A stretch of 6,064 nucleotides of DNA from CBDULQ01 sp965368115 (GCA_965368115.1 CBDULQ010000217.1:1-6064); one strand, 5' to 3'. Shown: positions 1-5,925, counted from the first letter of the stretch. The notes: a model not told the origin generated them from the letters alone. A program made the numbers and translations.

Positions 1-173
1 ATATCAAGGGCGAGGTGCAACGGCAATCGGCAGCAGCAGAGCAGCCCGGCCGTTCTCAGGGTCTGAATCCGCAACCAGTGCCGCCCAGTAAGCCGGTTAA
101 CGCATTACAGGTAAAAGGCTTCAATCCGCAACCGGAGCCGCCGCCGGAAGTTAAACCTGCGCAAGTTAAATGA
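1..173 (+). CDS. C-terminal end of an unidentified protein with Pro/Gln-rich repeats (5' truncated)
   Basis: An open frame enters the window from the left (first full codon at base 3) and ends at TGA 171-173, giving the last 56 residues of a protein whose start lies outside. The visible part is hydrophilic and low in complexity: a Gln/Ala-rich stretch, then two copies of a G-[LF]-N-P-Q-P-x-P-P motif, ending in a short Lys/Val/Pro tail. There are no cysteines and no membrane segment. The composition suggests a disordered C-terminal tail or linker. I do not recognise the family from this fragment and assign no function. The coding call rests on the absence of stops, the repeated peptide motif, and the strong hairpin shortly after the stop codon. 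Confidence 0.6.
   Translation, partial: IKGEVQRQSAAAEQPGRSQGLNPQPVPPSKPVNALQVKGFNPQPEPPPEVKPAQVK
60..143 (+). repeat. Two copies of a G-[LF]-N-P-Q-P-x-P-P peptide repeat
   Basis: Bases 60-86 encode GLNPQPVPP and bases 117-143 encode GFNPQPEPP, 57 bases (19 codons) apart and in the same frame. The DNA copies share the aatccgcaacc core but differ at several codons, so the peptide is better conserved than the DNA. This suggests selection on the protein. More copies may lie upstream of the window. Confidence 0.6.
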
Positions 174-185
174 GATGGTGAAAGA

Positions 186-215
186 AAGCGACTTCGGTAT
201 GTGCCGAAGTCGCTT
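186..215. terminator. Bidirectional hairpin terminator between convergent genes
   Basis: A perfect 12-bp stem (186-197 with 204-215) closes a 6-nt loop. It sits between the stop of the rightward partial gene (173) and the stop of the leftward DUF3501 gene (240). Read on the minus strand the stem is followed by a T-rich tail (TTTCTTTC), which fits a Rho-independent terminator for the leftward operon. On the plus strand no T-run follows, so termination there would be weaker or factor-dependent. Confidence 0.8.
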
Positions 216-239
216 AGGGCTATCTCTCGAAATCGCTAC

Positions 240-836
240 TCAGTCGCTGCTGCCGCAATCCAGATCGGCCACCAGGGTCTGCCGAGAGGCATCATCCAGG
301 GTCAGGTTTTCGGAATAGTTCTGGTGATCCACGCCCATGCTGATGGCTGCGCCGTGACAGGCTTCGCCAATCATTTCCGGTGTCAGCTGGAAACGCATAA
401 AGTGCACGCTGGAGGTTTTTTCTTCGGTGTCCCGTTCCAGGTCTTCGTCTGCAATGGCGTAGACCGGATCGTTATCACCGACTTTAACCCACACCCGATC
501 TTCGATACCGATCAGCATGGCCAGTGCCTGTTTGCGTTCTTCCACCTCGGAATATTCGATCATCATGGTGGCTTTCCAGTTATCGCCGTCGGGAATCAAC
601 GGATTGTAGGCGGACAGTTCTTCTTCGATACCGTCGGCTTCGAAAATCTTTTCGATGCGCAACATTTCCTGGATCTGGTACTGAATGGTCAGTCGATCTT
701 CAAAGTACAGGGTGAGATGATCGCCCAGCGGAATCTGCCGGGGTTTTTTATGCATCATCACTTTCTGGCGGAAGTCGACTCGCTGCTGCGAGTATTCTTC
801 CAGACTCATTAAATCACTGCGGCTTAATGGATTCAT
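240..836 (-). CDS. DUF3501 family protein
   Basis: A complete 198-residue protein that I recognise as DUF3501 from its overall sequence, including the N-terminal LSRSDLMSLEEYSQQR region and the central FEDRLTIQYQIQEMLRIEKI segment. It is acidic, soluble and without a signal peptide or membrane span. Only two cysteines are present (GEACHG and DLDCG near the C-terminus), so it is unlikely to hold its own Fe-S cluster. The ATG follows the Fe-S gene by 12 bp. Its ribosome site AAAGGAG (minus strand, 844-850) overlaps the TAA of that gene, so the two are very probably translationally coupled. From memory, this family is usually encoded beside an Fe-S oxidoreductase and a rubrerythrin, as here. The biochemical function is unknown. 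A partner or assembly role for the Fe-S protein is only a guess from context. Confidence 0.88.
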   Translation of the reverse strand: MNPLSRSDLMSLEEYSQQRVDFRQKVMMHKKPRQIPLGDHLTLYFEDRLTIQYQIQEMLRIEKIFEADGIEEELSAYNPLIPDGDNWKATMMIEYSEVEERKQALAMLIGIEDRVWVKVGDNDPVYAIADEDLERDTEEKTSSVHFMRFQLTPEMIGEACHGAAISMGVDHQNYSENLTLDDASRQTLVADLDCGSSD

Positions 837-848
837 CGATAGGCTCCT

Positions 849-2183
849 TTAAAGTCCGTAGGCTTTGGCCAGCAAACACATGGGGTGTTCCGGCAAAATT
901 TCGGATTTCGCCACATCGGCAATCTGCCGCGCCGCCATCGGGCAGTCGCTGGCCAGATGATCCGGTTTGGCGTCGTCGACTTTCTTCGCGACCGGGCGGG
1001 CGATTTTCACCGAGGTGTCGTGATACTCTTTCTTCACCGCATAAGTGCCGTCGTGGCCCGAGCAGCGTTCGATCGGAATGATCTTGGTGTCCGGCACCAG
1101 TTGCAGTACGTCACGGGTTTTCAGGCCGATGTTCTGCACGCGCAGATGGCAGGCCACGTGATAACTCACATCACCCAGCGATTGTTTGAACTCTGTATTG
1201 AGCAGGCCGTCTTTGTGGCGCAGCATCAGGTATTCGAACGGATCGTACATGGCCTGCTGTACTTTCTTCACGTCTGCATCGTCCGGGAACATCAACGGCA
1301 GTTCCTGTTTGAACATGAGTACGCAGGAGGGCACGGGGCCGACGATGTCGTAACCTTCGTCCACCAGTTTGGCGAGAATCGGAATATTGGTGTCCTTGGC
1401 TTTTGCCACGGCTTCCAGATCACCGAGTTCCAGTTTCGGCATACCACAGCAGACCTCTTTATTGGCCAGCGTGACTTCGATGTTGTTGTGCTGGAACACC
1501 TTGATCAGGTCGGCGGCGATTTCAGGGCTGTTGTAGTTGCCGTAACAGGTGGCGAACAACGCGACTTTGCCTCTGGTGTTTTCACCGGTAGTGGCGGTTT
1601 GCGGTTTGATCAGATCTTTAGCCTGCTTGCGCAGCGTTTTGTTGTGGTATTTGGGAATCGGTGCGTTTTCATGCACGCCCAGCATACCCTGCAAGGCCTT
1701 GCGGAAGGTTTTGTTGTTGTTCAGCGCATTGGTGGTGACATCGACCAGCGGGATGGTGGTGACCATCTTGCCGACTGCATCGGTGCTGCTGAGAATTTTA
1801 TCGCGGCCGCGGGTTTCACCTTTCCTGAAGTGAACCGCCTTGGCGCGCAACATCAGGTGCGGGAAGTCCACATTCCATTCATGAGGCGGAACATAAGGAC
1901 ACTTGGTGAGATAACACAGGTCACACAGATAACAGTGTTCGACCACTTTCCAGTAATCCTTTTTATCCACGCCGTCCACTTCCATGGTTTCGGAATCGTC
2001 GAGCAGGTCGAACAGGGTGGGGAAGGAATTACATAAACTCACGCAGCGTCGACAGCCATGACAGATGTCGAATACGCGCTCAAGCTCCTTGTTCAGATCT
2101 TCTTCGTTATAAAACGACTCACTTTGCCAGTCCAGCGGGTGGCGTGTGGGTGCTTCAAGACTACCTTCTCTGGGGCCTGCCAT
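849..2183 (-). CDS. HdrD/GlpC-like (Fe-S)-binding oxidoreductase with CCG domains
   Basis: A 444-residue cytoplasmic protein. The N-terminal part has two ferredoxin-type [4Fe-4S] motifs: Cys41, 44, 47 and 51 (CxxCxxCxxxCN) and Cys84, 87, 90 and 95 (CxxCxxCxxxxCP). The C-terminal half carries two CCG-type domains like those of heterodisulfide reductase HdrD/HdrB and of GlpC. The first has Cys213, the Cys245-Cys246-Gly motif and Cys287. The second has Cys345, Cys374 in a CSG variant (one Cys of the pair replaced by Ser) and Cys414. The family moves electrons through several Fe-S centres. The natural donor and acceptor are not visible here, and there are no membrane helices. The ATG has a good ribosome site (CGGAGAA, minus strand, 2192-2198). 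The gene lies 107 bp after rubrerythrin, behind a hairpin, and 12 bp before the DUF3501 gene. An electron-delivery role to rubrerythrin is inferred from context only. Confidence 0.9.
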   Translation of the reverse strand: MAGPREGSLEAPTRHPLDWQSESFYNEEDLNKELERVFDICHGCRRCVSLCNSFPTLFDLLDDSETMEVDGVDKKDYWKVVEHCYLCDLCYLTKCPYVPPHEWNVDFPHLMLRAKAVHFRKGETRGRDKILSSTDAVGKMVTTIPLVDVTTNALNNNKTFRKALQGMLGVHENAPIPKYHNKTLRKQAKDLIKPQTATTGENTRGKVALFATCYGNYNSPEIAADLIKVFQHNNIEVTLANKEVCCGMPKLELGDLEAVAKAKDTNIPILAKLVDEGYDIVGPVPSCVLMFKQELPLMFPDDADVKKVQQAMYDPFEYLMLRHKDGLLNTEFKQSLGDVSYHVACHLRVQNIGLKTRDVLQLVPDTKIIPIERCSGHDGTYAVKKEYHDTSVKIARPVAKKVDDAKPDHLASDCPMAARQIADVAKSEILPEHPMCLLAKAYGL

Positions 2184-2224
2184 TGTGTTTGTTCTCCGCG
2201 TCAGGAATGGAATGTTGACTTATC

Positions 2225-2270
2225 AAAAGTGTAAAACCGCACCGGCCGAACATGAGTTCGGCCGGCGGGG
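2225..2270 (-). terminator. Hairpin with T-rich tail between rubrerythrin and the Fe-S gene
   Basis: A perfect 10-bp GC-rich stem (2242-2251 with 2256-2265) closes an ATGA/TCAT tetraloop, with partial further pairing outside it. On the minus strand it is followed by TGCGGTTTTACACTTTT. It lies just after the rubrerythrin stop (2291) and before the Fe-S gene start (2183). The T-tract is interrupted, so partial readthrough is plausible. That would give more rubrerythrin mRNA than downstream mRNA from one promoter. I see no clear separate promoter in the 60 bp between the hairpin and the Fe-S gene. Confidence 0.75.
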
Positions 2271-2290
2271 TAATCGGGTAGAACCGATGC

Positions 2291-2710
2291 TTAGCCGTCC
2301 AGGCCGTCCAGAGCTTTCTGGAAACGGTTGGCGTGTGAACGCTCGGCCTTGGCCAGGGTTTCGAACCAGTCGGCGATTTCATCGAAACCTTCGTCACGTG
2401 CCGTCTTGGCCATGCCAGGATACATGTCGGTGTATTCGTGAGTTTCGCCGGCAATGGCGGTTTTCAGGTTAGACGCAGTGTCGCCGAAAGGCAGACCAGT
2501 CGCCGGATCACCGGTTTCTTCCAGGTATTCCAGATGGCCGTGAGCGTGGCCAGTTTCACCTTCCGCAGTGGAACGGAAAACGGTCGCTACATCGTTGTAA
2601 CCTTCAACGTCGGCCTTGGAGGCGAAGTACAGGTAACGACGGTTGGCTTGAGATTCCCCGGCAAATGCGTCTTTCAGGTTCTGCTCAGTTTGAGTACCTT
2701 TTAATGACAT
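2291..2710 (-). CDS. rbr: Rubrerythrin, single-domain form without rubredoxin module
   Basis: A 139-residue ferritin-like di-iron protein. Rubrerythrins reduce hydrogen peroxide to water in the cytoplasm at a di-iron site fed by a reductant. The predicted iron ligands are all present: Glu19 (AGES), Glu52 and His55 (EGETGH), Glu89 and Glu92 (GETHEY), and Glu123 and His126 (AERSH). The usual C-terminal rubredoxin domain with two CxxC pairs is absent; the chain ends after the fourth helix, has no cysteine at all, and is much shorter than classical two-domain rubrerythrins. Electrons must therefore come from another protein. I chose the ATG at 2710 because a ribosome site AGGAGA lies 6 nt upstream (2717-2722) and the protein then starts in the normal family register. 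The frame stays open to a TTG at 2818, but that would place the operator inside the gene. It is the first gene of the leftward operon. Confidence 0.95.
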   Translation of the reverse strand: MSLKGTQTEQNLKDAFAGESQANRRYLYFASKADVEGYNDVATVFRSTAEGETGHAHGHLEYLEETGDPATGLPFGDTASNLKTAIAGETHEYTDMYPGMAKTARDEGFDEIADWFETLAKAERSHANRFQKALDGLDG

Positions 2711-2733
2711 GAAATTTCTCCTGTTAATGGTTT

Positions 2734-2745
2734 GTTCAATTGAAC
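2734..2745. promoter_or_regulatory. Perfect 12-bp palindrome in the rubrerythrin leader
   Basis: GTTCAATTGAAC is a perfect palindrome between the -10-like element and the ribosome site of rubrerythrin. Its TTCAA/TTGAA halves also appear at the outer ends of the larger inverted repeat at 2783-2819. It could be an accessory operator downstream of the transcription start. A 12-bp palindrome in AT-rich leader DNA could also arise by chance. Confidence 0.35.
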
Positions 2746-2767
2746 CAGGGGCCACTATAGTCCCTGC

Positions 2768-2775
2768 ATAATATA
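2768..2775 (-). promoter_or_regulatory. -10-like element for rubrerythrin
   Basis: On the minus strand the sequence TATATTAT gives two overlapping -10 candidates, TATATT (2770-2775) and TATTAT (2768-2773). The position 17 bp upstream (about 2791-2798) shows no good -35 hexamer (TAGGGA or AATAGG) and lies inside the 37-bp inverted repeat. A good -10 with a poor -35 next to a dyad operator is the usual look of an activator-dependent promoter. The transcription start would fall near 2760, leaving a leader of about 50 nt. Confidence 0.5.
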
Positions 2776-2782
2776 AGGTGAA

Positions 2783-2819
2783 ATTGAATTTCCCTATTTG
2801 GCCAATAGGCAAATTCAAT
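2783..2819. promoter_or_regulatory. 37-bp inverted repeat, candidate OxyR-type operator
   Basis: A near-perfect dyad centred on base 2801: 9 matching bp per arm (2783-2791 with 2811-2819), one mismatch, 6 more matching bp (2793-2798 with 2804-2809), then a short centre. Read as tetranucleotides it is ATTG-N7-CTAT-N7-ATAG-N7-CAAT. The OxyR consensus is ATAG-N7-CTAT-N7-ATAG-N7-CTAT, so 14 of 16 positions agree, with exact spacing and total length. The extra T and A positions inside the outer N7 spacers of the consensus are not matched. The site overlaps the expected -35 position of rubrerythrin and is about 200 bp from narX, so it most likely serves rubrerythrin. Another LysR-type or dyad-binding regulator remains possible. 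Confidence 0.6.
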
Positions 2820-2941
2820 GGTCTGAATTGATCATAAAATGACCAGAATTAGCAATCCTTACAACCGATTAGGTGACACAAAACAGGAATGTTCCCCGGC
2901 GTTTACGGCATTTCACTATAGAATGGCCGGTCGCGGGCTGG

Positions 2942-2969
2942 TTTGCCCTGTATCAATAAAGCGTATATC
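2942..2969 (+). promoter_or_regulatory. Weak promoter candidate for narX
   Basis: TTTGCC (2942-2947) and TATATC (2964-2969) are separated by 16 bp and lie about 55 bp before the narX start. Both hexamers match the sigma-70 consensus only partly. A second -10-like sequence, TATAGAAT at about 2918, has no good -35. I found no clear FNR box (TTGAT-N4-ATCAA) or pair of NarL heptamers between 2820 and 3022. Confidence 0.25.
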
Positions 2970-3022
2970 TTGAATCGCCATACTGGGCGGGGTGGCAATG
3001 GCGCTATTTGGACTGCGGGTCG

Positions 3023-4924
3023 ATGAATTTTTCCCTCAATAAAAACTCACTCGTACTGCACATCGGACTGGCTATGGCGAGTATCGTACTGCTGGCCATC
3101 GTCGGCATGTCGAGTTCGGTTTTCATGACCGAAACCTCGAAGGGATATGCCGCCGCCATCAACCAGGCGGGTACCCTGCGTATGCAGTCCTACCGTATTG
3201 CGGCCAGTCTGGTACAGACTGACGAGGCGCTATTGCCCGAAGCGGCCCGCCGCACCCAGCAACTGGCGGACGAGTTCGAGAATCGCCTGCTCAACGAACG
3301 CATTCACAACGTCCTCAGCAAGGGCGCCTCAGAGCAGGTAATGGACGCGTATGACGACGTGGAACGGCAGTGGAACCAGGTGATGAAGCCGTTGTTGCAG
3401 GAATATCTGGGTTCCGCCCTGGCGCTGAAAAACCCTCAGTACCCGTCCGCCCAGGTGGATGACCTGCGCCGTGTCTACCTGGGCCGGGTGGACAGTTTCG
3501 TCGATGCCATCCACCGCCTGGTGCGTGAGCTGGAAGACGAGGCGGAAGGCAAGATCGACCGTCTGCAGATGATCCAGCTGGTGGTGCTGCTGCTGACCGT
3601 GCTGGTGGTGATGGTGGTGCTACGGCTGATGACCCGGCAGGTGGTCAGTCCATTGAGCGAACTGCTGGAATTCGCGCGCCAGGTGAGTCGCGGCGATTTC
3701 TCCAGGCGCAATCGCCCGGCCCGCAATAACGAACTGGGGCAGCTGGGCAGCGCCTTCGACCTGATGGCGGAAGAGCTGGAAAAAATGTATCGCGATCTGG
3801 AGCAGCGGGTCAGAGACAAGACGTTCGACCTGGAACGCAGCAACCGCTCCCTGGAGTTGCTTTATGCCACCACCAAACAGCTCAACGAGCGACCGCTGGA
3901 CCAGGCCTCGCTACAGGACCTGGTCAGCACCATGGAACGCGTCCTGGGCGTCAGCGGCGGTGCGGTCTGCCTGGGCGAAATCGGTGACGACGAAGCCTAT
4001 CGGCTGGCCACCACCCTGGGTAAGGACGACAAGGATGGCTGCGAAGGCTATGAATGCATGCAGTGTTTCGGCAGTGGCATGGCGCAGACTATCCATGTCG
4101 ACGATCTGCGGCTCAAGGGGTCGCGGCGCTATTCCGTGCCGATCCACGACCAGGCCCAGCAGTTCGGAGTGCTGGTGCTGGATGTGCCCGAGGGTGTCGA
4201 ACTGGAAGACTGGCAGCGACGTCTGCTGGATACCGTTGCCAGTCATATTGCCCTGTCGATTGCCCGTGCCCGGCAGATTTCTCAAAAGCGTTTGTTGTCG
4301 TTGATGGAAGAACGCAGCGTGATTGCGCGCGAACTGCATGATTCACTGGCCCAGTCCCTGTCCTACCTGAAAATCCAGGTCAGCCTGCTGGAGAACAGTC
4401 TGCAACAGCACGCCGACCCGAAGGTCGGCGATACCATCACCAAGTTGCGCGACGGGCTGAACAGCGCCTACCGGGAACTGCGCGAATTGTTGACGACATT
4501 TCGTTTACGCATCAACGAAGACAGTGTCGGTCAGGCGTTGCAGGATACGATACTCGAATTCAGCGAACGCGGTAACATCGATATCAGCCTGAACAACAAT
4601 ATGGGTGATCGTATCTTCAGCGCGAACCAGGAAATTCATCTGGTGCAGATCGTGCGTGAAGCCCTGTCCAACGTGATCCGCCATGCCAATGCCAGACAGG
4701 CGCGAGTCAGCGTCAACGGTAACAAGGCCGGTGAGGTTGAAATCGTCATCGAAGACGATGGTGTTGGCATGCCGGATATTCAGCAACTGGAACATCACTA
4801 CGGTATGGCGATCATGCGTGAACGTACCCAGGGGCTGGGTGGTAGTCTGCATGTGGGGAGTTCGGAGCTGGGCGGTACCGCTGTTAAACTGTTTTTTCAT
4901 GTGACACCGGCGGCCCACGGTTGA
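3023..4924 (+). CDS. narX: NarX-type nitrate/nitrite sensor histidine kinase
   Basis: A 633-residue inner-membrane kinase that senses nitrate/nitrite in the periplasm and phosphorylates NarL. In order: TM1 (about 10-32); a periplasmic domain with the P-box INQAGTLRMQSYR (46-58), whose Arg53 aligns with the ligand-binding Arg54 of E. coli NarX; a P'-like VDSFVDAIHRLV (156-167); TM2 (about 182-203); HAMP (about 204-255); a coiled helix; a GAF-like module (about 285-415) with Cys316, 340, 345 and 348; the HisKA_3 motif ARELHDSLAQSLSYLK with phospho-acceptor His439; and an ATPase domain with N-box Asn550, DGVG (579-582) and GLGGSL (604-609). I chose the ATG at 3023 because the numbering then runs one residue from E. 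coli NarX. A TTG at 3008 would add five residues. The ribosome site is weak (GCGGGT). narL follows after 29 bp. Distinguishing NarX from NarQ rests on length, the cysteines and the narL neighbour. Confidence 0.93.
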   Translation: MNFSLNKNSLVLHIGLAMASIVLLAIVGMSSSVFMTETSKGYAAAINQAGTLRMQSYRIAASLVQTDEALLPEAARRTQQLADEFENRLLNERIHNVLSKGASEQVMDAYDDVERQWNQVMKPLLQEYLGSALALKNPQYPSAQVDDLRRVYLGRVDSFVDAIHRLVRELEDEAEGKIDRLQMIQLVVLLLTVLVVMVVLRLMTRQVVSPLSELLEFARQVSRGDFSRRNRPARNNELGQLGSAFDLMAEELEKMYRDLEQRVRDKTFDLERSNRSLELLYATTKQLNERPLDQASLQDLVSTMERVLGVSGGAVCLGEIGDDEAYRLATTLGKDDKDGCEGYECMQCFGSGMAQTIHVDDLRLKGSRRYSVPIHDQAQQFGVLVLDVPEGVELEDWQRRLLDTVASHIALSIARARQISQKRLLSLMEERSVIARELHDSLAQSLSYLKIQVSLLENSLQQHADPKVGDTITKLRDGLNSAYRELRELLTTFRLRINEDSVGQALQDTILEFSERGNIDISLNNNMGDRIFSANQEIHLVQIVREALSNVIRHANARQARVSVNGNKAGEVEIVIEDDGVGMPDIQQLEHHYGMAIMRERTQGLGGSLHVGSSELGGTAVKLFFHVTPAAHG

Positions 4925-4953
4925 ACGAGCGCTAACAAAGGAAACTGATTGCA

Positions 4954-5592
4954 GTGCAACGACAAACCATCATTACCATCGACGATCACCCGTTGTTCAG
5001 AAAGGGGCTCGCCGATCTCATCGAAATGGATGACAGCCTGGCGCTGATCGGCGAAGCCGCCAGCGGTGAACAGGGCCTGGAACTGGCACTGCAGTATCAG
5101 CCGGACCTGATTCTGCTGGACATCAACATGAAAACCATCAGTGGACTGGAAACCCTGCGTGCTCTCAAGGCCCATGACATCGAATCGAGAGTCATCATGC
5201 TCACCGTATCCGACAACGAAGAAGACGTCATTGATGCCATTCGTGCCGGTGCCGACGGTTACCTGTTAAAGGACATGGAACCGGAGGATACCCTGGCCAG
5301 TATTCGCGCCGCAGCCGAAGGTCGACTGGTGGTGAGTGAGCGGCTGACCCGGCTGCTGGCCGAAGCACTGCGTGCCGAGGCGAAAGCGCCGGCTTCGGTA
5401 CAGGGCGCCGGTTTGACGACGCGTGAAATCGAAATCCTCGATCTGGTATCACAGGGGCTGAGCAACAAACACATCGCCCGCCAGTTGTTCATCTCGCCGG
5501 CGACGGTGAAGGTGCACATGAAAAATCTGCTCAAGAAACTGCAACTGAATTCGCGCGTCGAAGCGGCGGTGTGGTATCTGAAAAACCAGTAA
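4954..5592 (+). CDS. narL: NarL-family response regulator (nitrate/nitrite)
   Basis: A 212-residue two-domain regulator, the typical NarL length. The receiver domain (about 5-120) has the acidic pair Asp10-Asp11, phospho-acceptor Asp56 in LLDINM, Thr84 and Lys106. The C-terminal LuxR/NarL-type helix-turn-helix (about 152-208) includes LTTREIEILDLVSQGLSNKHIA and the recognition helix TVKVHMKN, followed by SRVEAAVWYL, a close match to E. coli NarL/NarP. When phosphorylated by NarX it should bind paired heptamers and control anaerobic respiration genes, none of which lie in this window. The start is GTG, supported by the ribosome site AAAGGAAA (4937-4944) 9 nt upstream and by the family start register. 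It is 29 bp after narX and 18 bp before the DUF3175 gene, so probably cotranscribed. NarP is an alternative name that sequence alone cannot exclude. Confidence 0.93.
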   Translation: MQRQTIITIDDHPLFRKGLADLIEMDDSLALIGEAASGEQGLELALQYQPDLILLDINMKTISGLETLRALKAHDIESRVIMLTVSDNEEDVIDAIRAGADGYLLKDMEPEDTLASIRAAAEGRLVVSERLTRLLAEALRAEAKAPASVQGAGLTTREIEILDLVSQGLSNKHIARQLFISPATVKVHMKNLLKKLQLNSRVEAAVWYLKNQ

Positions 5593-5610
5593 CGACGTCG
5601 AGGTCGGCCG

Positions 5611-5925
5611 ATGAAAAAACCGCCGCAGGATCGATCATCTTCGCGCAAACACTGGTCGCAGCAGGTGACCCGTAATAGCCATGCACTGGACCTGGAAGCC
5701 GGTGTCTTCACCCTGGACGATCCGCGGCAGATCGCACTGTCGTTACAACGTTCGGCTGAAGCCAGCACACGGCGTAAAACCGATCCGTTTCGTTCCGCCA
5801 TGTCGATGCTCAATTTCTATATCAACCGCGCCGGCCGCAATTTGCCGGCACGCCGGCGGGCGGTGCTCAAAGCCGCCCGGGATGAACTGCGCGCCCTCTA
5901 CGGCCGAGCGCGTAAACAGCCATAA
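5611..5925 (+). CDS. DUF3175 family protein
   Basis: A 104-residue, strongly basic soluble protein that I recognise as DUF3175. The family signature is visible: KHWSQQVTRNSHALDLEAGVF, then a DDPRQIALSLQRSAE segment and the highly characteristic FRSAMSMLNFYINRAGRNLP, ending in an Arg/Lys-rich tail (RARKQP). There are no cysteines, signal peptide or membrane helix. The function is unknown; the charge and small size would allow nucleic-acid binding, but nothing shows it. The ATG has a GAGGT ribosome site (5600-5604) with 6-nt spacing and follows the narL stop by 18 bp, so it probably belongs to the narXL transcript. I know of no reason for this family to be linked to nitrate sensing, so the association may be only positional. 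Confidence 0.88.
   Translation: MKKPPQDRSSSRKHWSQQVTRNSHALDLEAGVFTLDDPRQIALSLQRSAEASTRRKTDPFRSAMSMLNFYINRAGRNLPARRRAVLKAARDELRALYGRARKQP

Noticed and set aside
201..812. Plus-strand open frame (203 codons) opposite the DUF3501 gene
   Set aside because: The minus strand encodes a recognisable DUF3501 protein with a good ribosome site. The plus-strand frame starts within the terminator hairpin loop and resembles no known family.
885..2036. Long plus-strand open frame (383 codons) opposite the Fe-S gene
   Set aside because: It is a mirror of the Fe-S gene's codon use on the other strand. The minus-strand product has clear Fe-S and CCG motifs, while the plus-strand translation shows no recognisable domain.
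2210..2230. FNR-like box upstream of the Fe-S gene (minus strand TTGATAAGTCAA)
   Set aside because: FNR sites are TTGAT-N4-ATCAA. Here the spacing between the TTGA and TCAA ends is 4 instead of 6, so it does not fit.
2711..2818. N-terminal extension of rubrerythrin from a TTG at 2818
   Set aside because: The extension would cover the ribosome site, the -10-like element and most of the 37-bp dyad. The internal ATG at 2710 has a good ribosome site and the normal family N-terminus.
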